Positions 8,291 through 17,212 of a DNA stretch of 64,000 bases are shown here, one piece after another; within the stretch, counting starts at the first letter, position 1, and every line of letters starts with the position of its first letter. The notes beneath the pieces are model-generated. The model searched no databases and was not told the origin of the DNA. It worked only from the letters and a program-made list of their open reading frames with translations. Location of the stretch: positions 1-64,000 of the forward strand of contig NZ_JADFAJ010000007.1 in the NCBI RefSeq assembly GCF_015665295.1, read 5' to 3'. The position numbers and the translations under genes are program-made. The stretch is from Maricaulis sp. (lineage in GTDB: Bacteria; Pseudomonadota; Alphaproteobacteria; Caulobacterales; Maricaulaceae).

Positions 8291-8860
8291 ATGCGAAACC
8301 TGATCCTTTCCGGCCTTCTGGCTCTTGGCCTTGCTGATGCCGCTTCGGCGCAGCAGACCGACCCGCAAGTCTCACAAGATCCGACCGCCGAGGATGCGAG
8401 CGTCCAGTTCGGTGGTCCTGATCCTGTACGTATCGTCACCGCCGTCGGCGACGAATATGAAATCATGGCCGAGATTGCCGCCACCCCCGAGCAGAAGCAG
8501 CGCGGGCTGATGTGGCGCGAGACGATCGAGCCGGGTACCGGCATGCTTTTTCATTATGATCCGGCCGAGCCGGCCTCGATGTGGATGCGTCACACCCTGG
8601 TCGATCTGGACCTCATCTATATCGATCCGGCTGGCGTCGTCGTGAAAATCATCGCCTTTGCCCAGGCCGAATCGCTGCGCAGCCTGTCGTCCGATGCGAC
8701 CGTGGCCGGCGTGCTTGAGCTGGGTGCCGGTCAGGCGATCGAGATGGGGCTGCGCCCGGGCGACACAGTCCACCATGCCTTTTTTGATAATGAGCAGGCG
8801 GAAGTGACCCCGTCCGAAGAGACTGCCGCTGCACAGGAAAGCGACGGCGAGGCGCAGTAG
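8291..8860 (+). CDS. DUF192 family exported protein
   Basis: 189 residues with an N-terminal signal peptide (MRNLILSGLLALGLADAASA, cleavage after ASA) and one DUF192 domain at about residues 55-160. Family hallmarks are ATPEQKQRGLMWRE, GMLFHYD, SMWMRHTLVDLDLIYID and VLELGAGQA. The biochemical function of DUF192 is not established; the protein is probably periplasmic. The last 20 residues are acidic. It stands alone between the cold-shock gene and tRNA-Pro. Confidence 0.85.
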   Translation: MRNLILSGLLALGLADAASAQQTDPQVSQDPTAEDASVQFGGPDPVRIVTAVGDEYEIMAEIAATPEQKQRGLMWRETIEPGTGMLFHYDPAEPASMWMRHTLVDLDLIYIDPAGVVVKIIAFAQAESLRSLSSDATVAGVLELGAGQAIEMGLRPGDTVHHAFFDNEQAEVTPSEETAAAQESDGEAQ

Positions 8861-8901
8861 GCTTGCCTTAATCGGGCGGCGCTTACATAAGGACATCAAG
8901 T

Positions 8902-8978
8902 CGGGGCGTGGCGCAGTCTGGTAGCGCATTCGCTTTGGGAGCGAAGGGTCGCAAGTTCGAATCTTGCCGCCCCGACCA
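8902..8978 (+). tRNA. tRNA-Pro (anticodon TGG)
   Basis: 77 nt with CCA encoded. Acceptor CGGGGCG pairs with CGCCCCG, and the anticodon arm is TTCGC-TTTGGGA-GCGAA with anticodon TGG. The first pair C1-G72 is typical of bacterial tRNA-Pro. Confidence 0.97.
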
Positions 8979-9036
8979 ATTGCCGTTGCTTGACCGGGTC
9001 GCTCCATACCGGTCGAGATTTGATTGGGAGAGGCGA

Positions 9037-9342
9037 ATGTTCGCGAAGATCTACCGTCCCGCACGCAATGCCATGCAATCCGGTCGCGGCAAGACCAAGA
9101 GATGGGTGCTCGAATTCTCTCCGGAAATGGCCAAGCGCCCGGACCCGCTGATGGGCTGGACCTCGTCTTCCGACATGCGCGGCCAGGTCAAGCTGAACTT
9201 TGACAGCCAGGACGATGCCGTGGCCTACGCCAAGCGCCAGGGCATTCCCTTCCAGGTCGTCGAGCCGCACGAGCCCAAGCGCTACGCCAAGTCCTATTCC
9301 GACAATTTCGCGGCCGACCGCAAACAGCCCTGGTCGCACTAG
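9037..9342 (+). CDS. NADH dehydrogenase complex I accessory subunit, NDUFS4-like (ETC complex I subunit region)
   Basis: 101 residues from ATG 9037, which has GGGAGAGG just upstream; the longer track ORF would start inside tRNA-Pro and is rejected. Motifs of the mitochondrial 18-kDa/NDUFS4 family are visible: [15 protein letters not shown] at the start, [18 protein letters not shown], and the C-terminal [12 protein letters not shown]. The family is an accessory subunit of respiratory complex I found in alphaproteobacteria and mitochondria, which supports the taxonomic call. It sits alone between two tRNA genes, away from the nuo operon, as is usual. Confidence 0.93.
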   Translation: MFAKIYRPARNAMQSGRGKTKRWVLEFSPEMAKRPDPLMGWTSSSDMRGQVKLNFDSQDDAVAYAKRQGIPFQVVEPHEPKRYAKSYSDNFAADRKQPWSH

Positions 9343-9360
9343 TACCGGCGCCTGAATTCC

Positions 9361-9437
9361 GCTTCCGTAGCTCAACCGGATAGAGCGCCCGCCTTCTAAG
9401 CGGATGGTTGCAGGTTCGAGTCCTGCCGGAAGCGCCA
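9361..9437 (+). tRNA. tRNA-Arg (anticodon TCT)
   Basis: 77 nt with CCA encoded. Acceptor GCTTCCG pairs with CGGAAGC, the anticodon loop CTTCTAA gives TCT, and the T arm is GCAGGTTCGAGTCCTGC. Confidence 0.96.
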
Positions 9438-9521
9438 TTTTTCCATTGGTCCCGCTCCGCTCGACCCGAGCCCGTCACCACTTATGGCGTTGAGGTCGAT
9501 GCTCACATGGAACGCGCTCAA

Positions 9522-9563
9522 GGCTGTGGGGTTTGAGAAGGGGCCTGCCGGGGGCGCCATTTT
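9522..9563 (+). repeat. Degenerate copy of the tRNA-Arg 3' end
   Basis: CCTGCCGGGGGCGCCATTTT at 9544-9563 matches the tRNA-Arg 3' end and flank (9422-9441) at 18 of 20 positions. The preceding GGCTGTGGGGTTTGAG resembles the tRNA T-arm strand GGTTGCAGGTTCGAG with mostly transition differences. It could be a relic of an integration (att) site or a decayed tRNA duplicate. Confidence 0.45.
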
Positions 9564-9603
9564 ATCTCTCACGGCAGTTCGCTGCGCTCATGCCCCGGCC
9601 GGT

Positions 9604-10761
9604 TCAGGCCGCAGCGGCGACGGCATCAAACCCCCGCTCCAGGTCCGCGATCAGGTCTTCCGGCGCTTCCAGGCCGATCGACAGGCGGATCAGGGCGCCG
9701 TCATGCCTGCGGTCGGTCTTGGTGCGTTTCAATTGCGGATCGCAATGGATGGCGAGGCTTTCATAGCCGCCCCAGGAAAAGCCCATGCCGAAAAGCTCGA
9801 GCGCATCGAGGAAGCGCTCTGACGTCGGGATGTCCCAGCCCGGCACCTCAAAGGCGAAGAGGCCGCAGGCGCCGGTGAAATCACGCTTGAAGATGGCATG
9901 GTCGGGATGATCGGGCCGGGCCGGGTGGCGGATGGCGCCGACCTCGGCGCGGGCAGCCAGCCAGTCGGCGATCGCAAGGCTGGTGTCGGCGCTGCGCTGC
10001 ATGCGCACGCCCATTGAACGCAGGCCCCGCAAGGCGAGATAGGCATCATCCGGACCGGTGTGGAAGCCAAAGGCCCGCTCCGTCGTCTGCAAACGCTCGA
10101 ACAGGGCCTCATCGCGCGCCACGACAGCCCCCATCAGCAGGTCGGAATGCCCGCCGACATATTTGGTCAGCGCCTGGGCGGCATAATCGACACCGAGCTG
10201 CAGCGGTTTGAGCGTCAGGCCGGCGCTCCAGGTGTCGTCGATGATGGTGATGACGCCTTTCTCCCGCGCGACCCTCGCAATGGCGGGCACGTCCTGGAGT
10301 TCCATCGTCAGCGAGCCGGGGCTTTCCAGCAGGATGGCCTGGGTCTTGTCGGTGATGAGGTCACCGATCTGCGCGCCCATGCGCGGCGCAAAGAAGCGGG
10401 TGGTGACGCCATAGCGCGACAACTGGGTCAAAAGGAAATTGCGCACCGGGCCATAGATGCAGTCGGCCGCCAGGACTTCGCCGCCGGCTTCGGTCGCGGC
10501 GAGGATGGACAGCGTATTGGCCATCAGGCCGGAGGAGGTGAGCGCACAACCGGCGCCGCCCTGCAGCTCGCTCAGGGCCGAGCGAAGCGCGTCATGGGTT
10601 TCCAGCCCGACCCGGCCATAATGCTTGCGGCCGGGCGGAAAGTCGTAGAGGGCAGCCGCCGAAGGGGCGAGCACGGTCGAGCCGCGCGCCACCGACGGAT
10701 TGACCTGGCCGCGATCATCATGCGGGCGTCCGAGGCGGGTCAGGCGGGTTTCGTCTTTCAT
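9604..10761 (-). CDS. metC: Cystathionine beta-lyase (MetC type)
   Basis: 385-residue PLP enzyme of the Cys/Met metabolism family that splits cystathionine to homocysteine, pyruvate and ammonia. Visible family features are the substrate-loop YGRVGLETHDAL near residue 47, TSSGLMANT near 75, the Asp that holds the PLP nitrogen in IIDDTWSAG, and the PLP lysine in ALTKYVGGHSDLLMG. It is the third gene of a minus-strand operon: its ATG overlaps the stop of the sulfurtransferase gene by four bases (ATGA). Confidence 0.92.
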   Translation of the reverse strand: MKDETRLTRLGRPHDDRGQVNPSVARGSTVLAPSAAALYDFPPGRKHYGRVGLETHDALRSALSELQGGAGCALTSSGLMANTLSILAATEAGGEVLAADCIYGPVRNFLLTQLSRYGVTTRFFAPRMGAQIGDLITDKTQAILLESPGSLTMELQDVPAIARVAREKGVITIIDDTWSAGLTLKPLQLGVDYAAQALTKYVGGHSDLLMGAVVARDEALFERLQTTERAFGFHTGPDDAYLALRGLRSMGVRMQRSADTSLAIADWLAARAEVGAIRHPARPDHPDHAIFKRDFTGACGLFAFEVPGWDIPTSERFLDALELFGMGFSWGGYESLAIHCDPQLKRTKTDRRHDGALIRLSIGLEAPEDLIADLERGFDAVAAAA

Positions 10762-11588
10762 GGCGCGGCGCGTCCTGTTTCAATTTCGGTATCGGGACGG
10801 CTGCCCCATTCGCTCCAGGATCCGTCATAGACGGCGGACTCCCGTCCCAGACAATCCAGTGCCAGCGACAGAATGCAAGCCGTCACCCCAGACCCGCAGG
10901 TTGTGATGACCGGTCGGTCGAGATCGATACCGGCCTTCTCAAAGGCCTCGGCGCTGGCGCGCAGGTGTCCATCCGCGTCCAGAAGGGCGGTGAAGGGCAG
11001 GTTGCGGGCGCCGGGCATGTGTCCGCTACGCATGCCGGCCCGCGGCTCTGCCACCTGCGCCGCAAAGCGGGCTTCACCTCGCGCATCGAGAATCTGGTGG
11101 CTGCCGGTGCCGATGGCGGCGGAGACACGGTCGCGATCCGCCAGTTGTCCCGGTTGCAGGCGGGCGAGAAAATCACCGTCAGGCCAATGTGTTGCGGGTG
11201 TATCCTCGACCGGTCCATCAGCTGCGATCCAGGCCGGCAGGCCGCCATCAAGGACAGCGACATCGTCATGGCCCATCGTCCGGAACATCCACCAGACACG
11301 GGCCGCGCTGAACAGGCCATAGCGATCCCAGACGATCAGCCGGCTGTTGGCACGAATGCCGAGCGCGCGGGCATGCGTGGTGAAGCTCGCGGCGTCCGGC
11401 AGCATGTGGGGCAGGGGATTGGCGGTATCCTTGACCGTGTCGATGTCAAAGATACGGCTGCCGGGGATATAGCCGGCGGCGCCGTTCTGCGGTCCGCCGG
11501 GAAAGCTCCAGCTGCCATCGAGGAAGATTGTGTCCGGATCATCGAGACGGGTGCGTGCTTCGATGGCAGAAACCAGCCCGGCCGTCAT
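10758..11588 (-). CDS. sseA: 3-mercaptopyruvate/thiosulfate sulfurtransferase
   Basis: 276 residues, two rhodanese domains. The C-terminal active loop CGSGVTA is the one typical of 3-mercaptopyruvate sulfurtransferases, with Cys as persulfide carrier. The N-terminal domain has IFLDGSWSFPGG and the inactive rhodanese repeat. I take ATG 11588 as the start because similarity begins there and it shares one base with the TGA of the upstream cysteine synthase-like gene (TGATG); the track's longer form extends into that gene. The context suggests a role in sulfur amino acid turnover. Confidence 0.9.
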   Translation of the reverse strand: MTAGLVSAIEARTRLDDPDTIFLDGSWSFPGGPQNGAAGYIPGSRIFDIDTVKDTANPLPHMLPDAASFTTHARALGIRANSRLIVWDRYGLFSAARVWWMFRTMGHDDVAVLDGGLPAWIAADGPVEDTPATHWPDGDFLARLQPGQLADRDRVSAAIGTGSHQILDARGEARFAAQVAEPRAGMRSGHMPGARNLPFTALLDADGHLRASAEAFEKAGIDLDRPVITTCGSGVTACILSLALDCLGRESAVYDGSWSEWGSRPDTEIETGRAAP

Positions 11589-12589
11589 CAGACCAGCCAG
11601 GCCGGCACGGGCAGGCCCTTTCCGCGCAGGAAGTCGGGATTGTAGAGTTTGGACTGATAGCGCGAGCCGTGATCGCAGAGAATGGTCACGATCGTGTGGC
11701 CGGGTCCGAGATCGCGGGCCATGCGCATGGCGCCGGCGATATTGACCCCCGATGATCCGCCCAGGCACAGGCCTTCATGCCGGGTCAGGTCGAAAATGAT
11801 CGGCAGGGCCTCCTCGTCGCTGATCCGGTAGGCGCGGTCGACCGTGATGCCCTTGAGATTGGCGGTGATCCGGCTCTGGCCGATGCCTTCGGTGATTGAT
11901 GTGCCTTCGGCTTTCAATTCCCCGTCCTTGTAGAAGCCATAGAGCGCCGCGCCGCCCGGATCGGCGAGACCGATCTGGATTCCGGCGCGCTTGGCCTTGA
12001 GGCCTTGGGAGAGGCCGCCGAGTGTCCCGCCTGAGCCGACCGCGCAGATGAAGCCATGCAGCTCGCCTTCAGTCTGGTCCCAGATCTCCATCGCCGTGGT
12101 CGCTGCGTGAAAGTCGCGATTGGCGGTATTGTCGAACTGGTTGGCCCAGATCGCGCCGTTCGGCTCGCTCTCGTTCAGCTCGGCGGCCAGCGTGCCGGAA
12201 TAGCGGGCATAATGATTGGGGTTGGCGTAGGGCACGGCATCAACCTCGATCAACTCGGCGCCCAGCAGCCGGATCGCGTCCTTCTTCTCCTTGGACTGCG
12301 TGCGCGGGAAGACGATCACGACGCGATAACCCAGTGCAGCGCCGACCAGCGCCAGCCCGATCCCGGTATTGCCGGCCGTTCCCTCGACAATCGTTCCGCC
12401 GGGACGCAGCGCACCGCTGGCCTCGGCCGCCCGTATGATGCCCAGCGCGGCGCGATCCTTGATCGATCCGCCCGGATTGAGGAATTCGGCCTTGCCGAGG
12501 ATCTCGCATCCGGTCGCCTCGGAGGCTGCGTTGAGGCGAAGAAGGGGCGTATGTCCGATCAGGTCGATGACAGTTCGGGCGGCTGGCAC
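11588..12589 (-). CDS. cysK: Cysteine synthase A-like PLP enzyme
   Basis: 333 residues of the beta-family PLP fold: DLIGHTPLLRL near the start, PLP lysine in NPGGSIKDRAA, phosphate-binding GTAGNTGIGLA, and GSGGTLGG. The usual EPTSGNTG is EGTAGNTG, so O-acetylserine sulfhydrylase is most likely but a related desulfhydrase or cystathionine synthase role cannot be excluded. I choose GTG 12589, with AGGAGA seven bases upstream, over the far-upstream track start, whose first 76 residues look non-coding. First gene of the cysK-sseA-metC operon. Confidence 0.87.
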   Translation of the reverse strand: MPAARTVIDLIGHTPLLRLNAASEATGCEILGKAEFLNPGGSIKDRAALGIIRAAEASGALRPGGTIVEGTAGNTGIGLALVGAALGYRVVIVFPRTQSKEKKDAIRLLGAELIEVDAVPYANPNHYARYSGTLAAELNESEPNGAIWANQFDNTANRDFHAATTAMEIWDQTEGELHGFICAVGSGGTLGGLSQGLKAKRAGIQIGLADPGGAALYGFYKDGELKAEGTSITEGIGQSRITANLKGITVDRAYRISDEEALPIIFDLTRHEGLCLGGSSGVNIAGAMRMARDLGPGHTIVTILCDHGSRYQSKLYNPDFLRGKGLPVPAWLV

Positions 12590-12683
12590 GGGCGGATCTC
12601 CTGTATTGACGTCTGCCGGGTACCAGTTGGGTGTCGCGGATGGCGAATAAAATGGCAAGCGCTGCAATCCGGACGGCTGCGCG

Positions 12684-13343
12684 ATGCGTAGACAGGACAT
12701 GACCCATTTCCCACAAGTCTGCCCCGCCCGCTTGAGTGTGTTGCTGCTCGCGACCGTGCCCCTTGCCGCCGCTGAGGCCGAGACGCCGCGTGATGTTGTT
12801 TTTGACGTTTTTCGCAATGGTTCGCCCTTCGGTGAACATGCGGTTCGCTTTGCGGAATTGCCCGGCGGCGAGCTGCAGGTCGATATCGATATCGAGCTTC
12901 GTGTCGGCTTTGGTCCCGTGACCGTGTTTCGCTATGAGCACGAATCCGAAGAGGTCTGGGCGGACGGCCAGCTGCAGAGGCTGGAGGCGTCAACGCTCAA
13001 GGACGGCGATCGTGAGCGCTACAGCCTGCAGCGCCGGTCGGACGGTCGCTTTGACAATGCCGGCCAGGTCATTGAGGCCCTGGTGCCGTCCAGTCACTGG
13101 TCCGGCTACAGCCCCGGACTTCCGGCTGTCCTCAATACCGAGACCGGCGAGCCGATGGAGGTCGAGATCGTGGATCTCGGGCGGACAATGGTTGAAACCG
13201 CAGGCGGCCCTGTGGCGGCGCGTCATTTGCGGATGACCGGTACTGTTTCGGTTGATCTCTGGTATGACGATGCGGGCCGATGGGTCGGCTGTGCCTTCAC
13301 GATCCAGAATCAGGACATCGTCTACCGCTTGCGTGACGCCTAG
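12684..13343 (+). CDS. Exported DUF6134-like protein
   Basis: About 219 residues with a hydrophobic signal segment (LSVLLLATVPLAAAEA). The mature part is a beta-rich domain with VVFDVFRNGSPFGEHAV, a FRYEHESEEVW segment and the terminal LWYDDAGRWVGCAF, which I associate with the DUF6134 family of secreted proteins of unknown function. Either ATG 12684 or ATG 12699 could be the start; neither has a strong ribosome-binding site. It diverges from the cysK operon and its TAG is embedded in a CTAG shared with the convergent photolyase. Confidence 0.75.
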   Translation: MRRQDMTHFPQVCPARLSVLLLATVPLAAAEAETPRDVVFDVFRNGSPFGEHAVRFAELPGGELQVDIDIELRVGFGPVTVFRYEHESEEVWADGQLQRLEASTLKDGDRERYSLQRRSDGRFDNAGQVIEALVPSSHWSGYSPGLPAVLNTETGEPMEVEIVDLGRTMVETAGGPVAARHLRMTGTVSVDLWYDDAGRWVGCAFTIQNQDIVYRLRDA

Positions 13344-14824
13344 CTGTCGATCCCGAGCACGGCCGCCGCTTGCGCGTCGGACTTCATCGACTGGTAGGCT
13401 TCCAGCGCCTGGTCACGGCCTGTCTTCAGATCAATGACGGGATGCGGATAGGTCTTGCCGAGCGTGACGCCTGCCATGGCGAGCACGCCGGCCGGCTCGC
13501 TCCAGGGCGCGTGGATCTGTTTCCGGCCCAACCCGGCGAGTTCCGGCACCCAGCGGCGCACATAGCTGCCGTCGGGGTCGAATCTCTCCCCCTGGGTGAC
13601 CGGGTTGAAAATGCGGAAATAGGGCGCGGCGTCGGCGCCGGACCCGGCCACCCACTGCCAGCTGGCGGCATTCACATTGAGGTCGGCATCAACCAGCGTG
13701 TCCTCGAACCAGTCCATGCCCTCGCGCCAGTGAACGCCGAGATGCTTGATCAGGAAGGAGGCGACGATCATGCGGGTGCGATTGTGCATCCAGCCGGTCG
13801 CCCATAATTGCCGCATCGCGGCATCGACGATGGGCACACCCGTCTGGCCGCGCTTCCAGGCGTCCAGGCCGGCCGGATTGTCGCGCCAGGGAAAATGGTC
13901 GAACTGGCGATTGAAATTCATGCGTCGCAGGTCGTCGAAATGGGACGCGAGATAGATCGCGAAATCACGCCAGCCCACCTCCGACAGGAATTTCTCGGTC
14001 TGCTTGTAGAGTCCGGTCTGTTCCGCCTGCGCCCGGGCCCTGTGCCAGATGGTGCGTGGCGAAATCTCGCCCCAGGCCAGATGCGGCGACAGGCGGGATG
14101 TGCCCTCGATGTCCGGGCGGTCACGGTCTTCGGGGTATTGCCCCAGGGCATTCGCCAGGAAGCTGTCGAGCCGGGCATGGGCGGCGTCTTCGCCGGGCGT
14201 CCAGTCGGCGTCAAACCCGGTCGACCAGTCCGGTGCGCGGGGCAGGAGATTCCAGCTGTCCAGTGCCTCGCTGGCGATCTCGGGGCCGGCCGGGAGCCGG
14301 GTCGGCGCGGGCAGCGGGGCGCGTGGCTCGAGGGTTTTCAACGCGGATTTCCAGAACGGGGTGAAGACGCGATAGGGTGCGCCCGATCCGTTGAGATGGG
14401 TTGGCAGGTCGATCAGCGTGCTTGCGCGAAAACCGCGCGCCTTGACCCCGACACTTTCCAGCTGCCGGGCGAGGGGGCAATCGCGCGCGCTGATGTGCGG
14501 CACATCGGACCGGTTCCAGAAGGCCTCGCTGCACCCGGCTTCCCGGCTGATAGCGGGCAGAAGGGTTGCGGCATCCCCCGACCGCAGGACGAGCTTCCCG
14601 CCCAGCGCGCTGATCGCGCCGGACAGACCAATCAGGGAGTGGTGCAGCCACCATCTCGACGCGGCGCCGGGTGCGAGTTCAAAGGCGCTGCCCGCCTCAT
14701 GGATATAGACGCACACGAGGGGGCGACCGCTTTGCACGGCGGCATGCAAGGCGGGATTATCCTGAAGTCGCAGATCGCGTCTGAACCAGACGAGAGCTGC
14801 GCCGGTGGCGCTCGAACTTGCCAT
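13340..14824 (-). CDS. phrB: Deoxyribodipyrimidine photolyase
   Basis: 494 residues. Blue-light flavoprotein that reverts cyclobutane pyrimidine dimers. It has the N-terminal Rossmann-like photolyase domain ([14 protein letters not shown]) and the C-terminal FAD-binding helical domain with [19 protein letters not shown] and the [18 protein letters not shown] stretch characteristic of class I photolyases. ATG 14824 is used because the family starts at ALVWFRRDL; the extra 40 residues of the track ORF lie in the intergenic region shared with kdsA. A cryptochrome role is possible but the substrate-binding Trp-rich region looks conventional. Confidence 0.92.
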   Translation of the reverse strand: MASSSATGAALVWFRRDLRLQDNPALHAAVQSGRPLVCVYIHEAGSAFELAPGAASRWWLHHSLIGLSGAISALGGKLVLRSGDAATLLPAISREAGCSEAFWNRSDVPHISARDCPLARQLESVGVKARGFRASTLIDLPTHLNGSGAPYRVFTPFWKSALKTLEPRAPLPAPTRLPAGPEIASEALDSWNLLPRAPDWSTGFDADWTPGEDAAHARLDSFLANALGQYPEDRDRPDIEGTSRLSPHLAWGEISPRTIWHRARAQAEQTGLYKQTEKFLSEVGWRDFAIYLASHFDDLRRMNFNRQFDHFPWRDNPAGLDAWKRGQTGVPIVDAAMRQLWATGWMHNRTRMIVASFLIKHLGVHWREGMDWFEDTLVDADLNVNAASWQWVAGSGADAAPYFRIFNPVTQGERFDPDGSYVRRWVPELAGLGRKQIHAPWSEPAGVLAMAGVTLGKTYPHPVIDLKTGRDQALEAYQSMKSDAQAAAVLGIDS

Positions 14825-14955
14825 TCCCGTCCTGTCGCTCAATAAGGGCCTTGTCCGGTTACGTCGTCGAACCGATATCGGATCAGTCCGGAACGCACAG
14901 GTGTTGCTGCGGGTTCCGGCGAGCGACAGGATCCGCACCGACAAGGAGACAGAGC

Positions 14956-15804
14956 GTGAGCCAGGTTAATTCCGTCATTTCCATTCCGCGTCCCGGTCAG
15001 ACCCCGATCGAGATCGGCAATGACCGCAAGCTCACCATGATCGCCGGCCCGTGCCAGCTCGAGAGCCGCCAGCACGGTCTGGAGGTCTCGGCCCAGCTGC
15101 GCGAGATCGCTGACCGTCTCGATATCGGGCTGATCTACAAGACCTCTTTCGACAAGGCGAACCGCACCAGTATCAAAGCCCAGCGCGGCCTCGGCCTGGA
15201 AGCCTCCCTGCCGGTCTTTGCGGAAATCCGTGAAACCAGTGGCCTGCCGGTCCTGACCGATGTGCACAGCGAAGAGCAGGCCCGCATCGCGGCTCAGGCC
15301 GTCGACATCATCCAGATCCCGGCCTTCCTGTGCCGCCAGACCGACCTGCTCATTGCTGCCGCGCAAACCGGCAAGCCGATCAATGTGAAGAAGGGCCAGT
15401 TCCTGGCTCCCTGGGACATGAAGAATGTCATCGAGAAGATCGCGGCAGCCGGCAATCCCAACATCATGGCCTGCGAGCGCGGTGCGAGCTTTGGCTACAA
15501 CACGCTGGTCTCGGACATGCGCTCCCTGCCGATCATGGCGCAATTTGGTGCGCCGGTCGTGTTCGATGCGACCCATTCGGTCCAGCAACCGGGCGGGCAG
15601 GGTTCGTCCTCCGGCGGTCAACGCGAATTCGTGCCGACCCTGGCCCGGGCAGCCGTGTCGATCGGTGTCGCGGCCGTGTTCATGGAAACCCATCCGGATC
15701 CGGACAATGCGCCGTCAGACGGCCCCAACATGGTCCCGCTCAATGAGTTCGAGGGGCTGGTGAAGCGTCTCCTGGAATTCGACGCCCTGGCGAAGGGCTA
15801 TTAG
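14956..15804 (+). CDS. kdsA: 2-dehydro-3-deoxyphosphooctonate aldolase (KDO-8-phosphate synthase)
   Basis: 282 residues. Condenses phosphoenolpyruvate with arabinose 5-phosphate to KDO-8-phosphate for lipopolysaccharide inner core. Motifs are IAGPCQLES, the [11 protein letters not shown] substrate loop, [12 protein letters not shown], and [12 protein letters not shown]. The start is GTG 14956 with AAGGAGAC six bases upstream; the track start is too far upstream. Divergent from the photolyase gene. Confidence 0.95.
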   Translation: MSQVNSVISIPRPGQTPIEIGNDRKLTMIAGPCQLESRQHGLEVSAQLREIADRLDIGLIYKTSFDKANRTSIKAQRGLGLEASLPVFAEIRETSGLPVLTDVHSEEQARIAAQAVDIIQIPAFLCRQTDLLIAAAQTGKPINVKKGQFLAPWDMKNVIEKIAAAGNPNIMACERGASFGYNTLVSDMRSLPIMAQFGAPVVFDATHSVQQPGGQGSSSGGQREFVPTLARAAVSIGVAAVFMETHPDPDNAPSDGPNMVPLNEFEGLVKRLLEFDALAKGY

Positions 15805-15819
15805 GGCCAGGGGCGACGG

Positions 15820-15848
15820 GCCGGACAAAGGTCGGGCCACGGTCCGGC
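15820..15848. terminator. Possible hairpin between convergent kdsA and DUF3089 gene
   Basis: GCCGGAC / GTCCGGC arms of 7 bp with a 15-nt loop lie in the 47-base gap between the two convergent stops. No T tract follows, so function as a terminator is only suggested by position. Confidence 0.3.
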
Positions 15849-15851
15849 GGA

Positions 15852-17054
15852 TCAGAATTCGCGCCGGTCGGGGATGGGAACCACCGGCGCTTCCTCGACC
15901 TCTTCGATCATGTCGAGCGGCGGCGCCCAGCGCCGTTCCTCCTGCAAGATACTGGTCAGTGCAAAGGTCCGCCGCGCCGCGTCGAGACGCAAATCCTCGT
16001 AGAAGAGATTGAAGGGCGGTTCGCGGAAATCCTCGGCGAGTCGATGCGGTCTTTGCAGGTCGCGGTGCCGGGGTTCGTCGACAAACAGGATTCCGTCGGC
16101 GCACTGGGCGCCTGTCTGACCGGGGATCGGGGCCGGGGTGGTGTCCGGCGGCAGGCCTTCCGCCGCGACACCGCCACGGTGCTGTCGGGCGGTGGCGTAT
16201 TCACTGGTCCGCGCGCCGAGGATCGGATTGATGCACAACAGGCCCCGCCCTTCCACAAAGGATAATTCACCGGTCGGGGTCCAGCTCATCGAACGCTCGG
16301 TCAGGATGCGAATCCGGTCTGATTCGTCGGGCCGGGCATAGGAATAGGTGTGCACGCAGCGGACATCCTCGGGCGTCTCACACGGCGGGATGGTCGCGAG
16401 TGGCCCGGAAAACAGGTCCAGCGGGACCGGCGCCTCGATGATATAGGCGGCGACCAGCCGGGCACGCAGGTCTGGCGAGTCGGCGAGGCGATTGAGCAGC
16501 AAACCGAGAACATGAAAACCGCCCTGGCCGATGCCGGCCAGGAGGATGGGACGATCCTCGCCTGCTTCCACCAGGAAGGCGTCGAAGGCCCGTTCCACAT
16601 CGGCATAGGCAAACAGGCGCGCCTGCACGCTGTCCTCGCGATTATTCATGAAGGCGTAGAGCGAGGCCTGGCGGTAGCGCGGAACATAGAGCGCGCCGGA
16701 CCGGGCGAAGGGCACGGCATAGTTTGGCAGGGCAATTCCGATCACGCCACGATTGGCGGTGTCCTTGTCGAGCTGGGCATTCCAGTTCGACCCGCCCGAA
16801 TAGGTGGTCGGATGAACGAAAAAAACCGCGGGTTCCTCTGCGCTCTCGGGATTGCCGGTCGCATACCACGCACTGGCATTGGCATAATCGGCACCATCGG
16901 GTGGCGTATAGGTCTGAAAGGGCTCGCCCGGATCCTGGAATGTCTGGAAAATCTGGTCGCGCAGGAACCAACTCGCCAGCGCCGCGATGATCAGCAGGCC
17001 GGCAATGCCGGTGAGGATCATCCAGCGCGCGATCATGATCGGATTCGCGAGCAT
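15852..17054 (-). CDS. DUF3089-like alpha/beta hydrolase fold protein lacking the nucleophile serine
   Basis: 400 residues with one N-terminal membrane anchor (about residues 10-30). The body matches the DUF3089 hydrolase-like family: AVFFVHPTTYSGGSNWNA, the ANRGVIGIALPNYAVPFAR region, and a nucleophile elbow. In this family the elbow normally reads GHSQG; here it is GIGQG, with Gly in place of Ser. The protein may therefore be non-catalytic or use another residue. It likely faces the periplasm. No operon partner; it converges with kdsA. Confidence 0.72.
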   Translation of the reverse strand: MLANPIMIARWMILTGIAGLLIIAALASWFLRDQIFQTFQDPGEPFQTYTPPDGADYANASAWYATGNPESAEEPAVFFVHPTTYSGGSNWNAQLDKDTANRGVIGIALPNYAVPFARSGALYVPRYRQASLYAFMNNREDSVQARLFAYADVERAFDAFLVEAGEDRPILLAGIGQGGFHVLGLLLNRLADSPDLRARLVAAYIIEAPVPLDLFSGPLATIPPCETPEDVRCVHTYSYARPDESDRIRILTERSMSWTPTGELSFVEGRGLLCINPILGARTSEYATARQHRGGVAAEGLPPDTTPAPIPGQTGAQCADGILFVDEPRHRDLQRPHRLAEDFREPPFNLFYEDLRLDAARRTFALTSILQEERRWAPPLDMIEEVEEAPVVPIPDRREF

Positions 17055-17212
17055 GTGTTCGGTCTTCCCTCTTTACTCAACGCATCGTGCGCGCATTGTG
17101 TCGCGGCGATTGGCGACCCATTTCGCTTACCCTATGCTGACCCGGCTGCCGGGGGGTAGTGTCTACGCCTACCGGGTGTCACCTGGCCGGGCGCCACCTT
17201 GACGGGATCACC

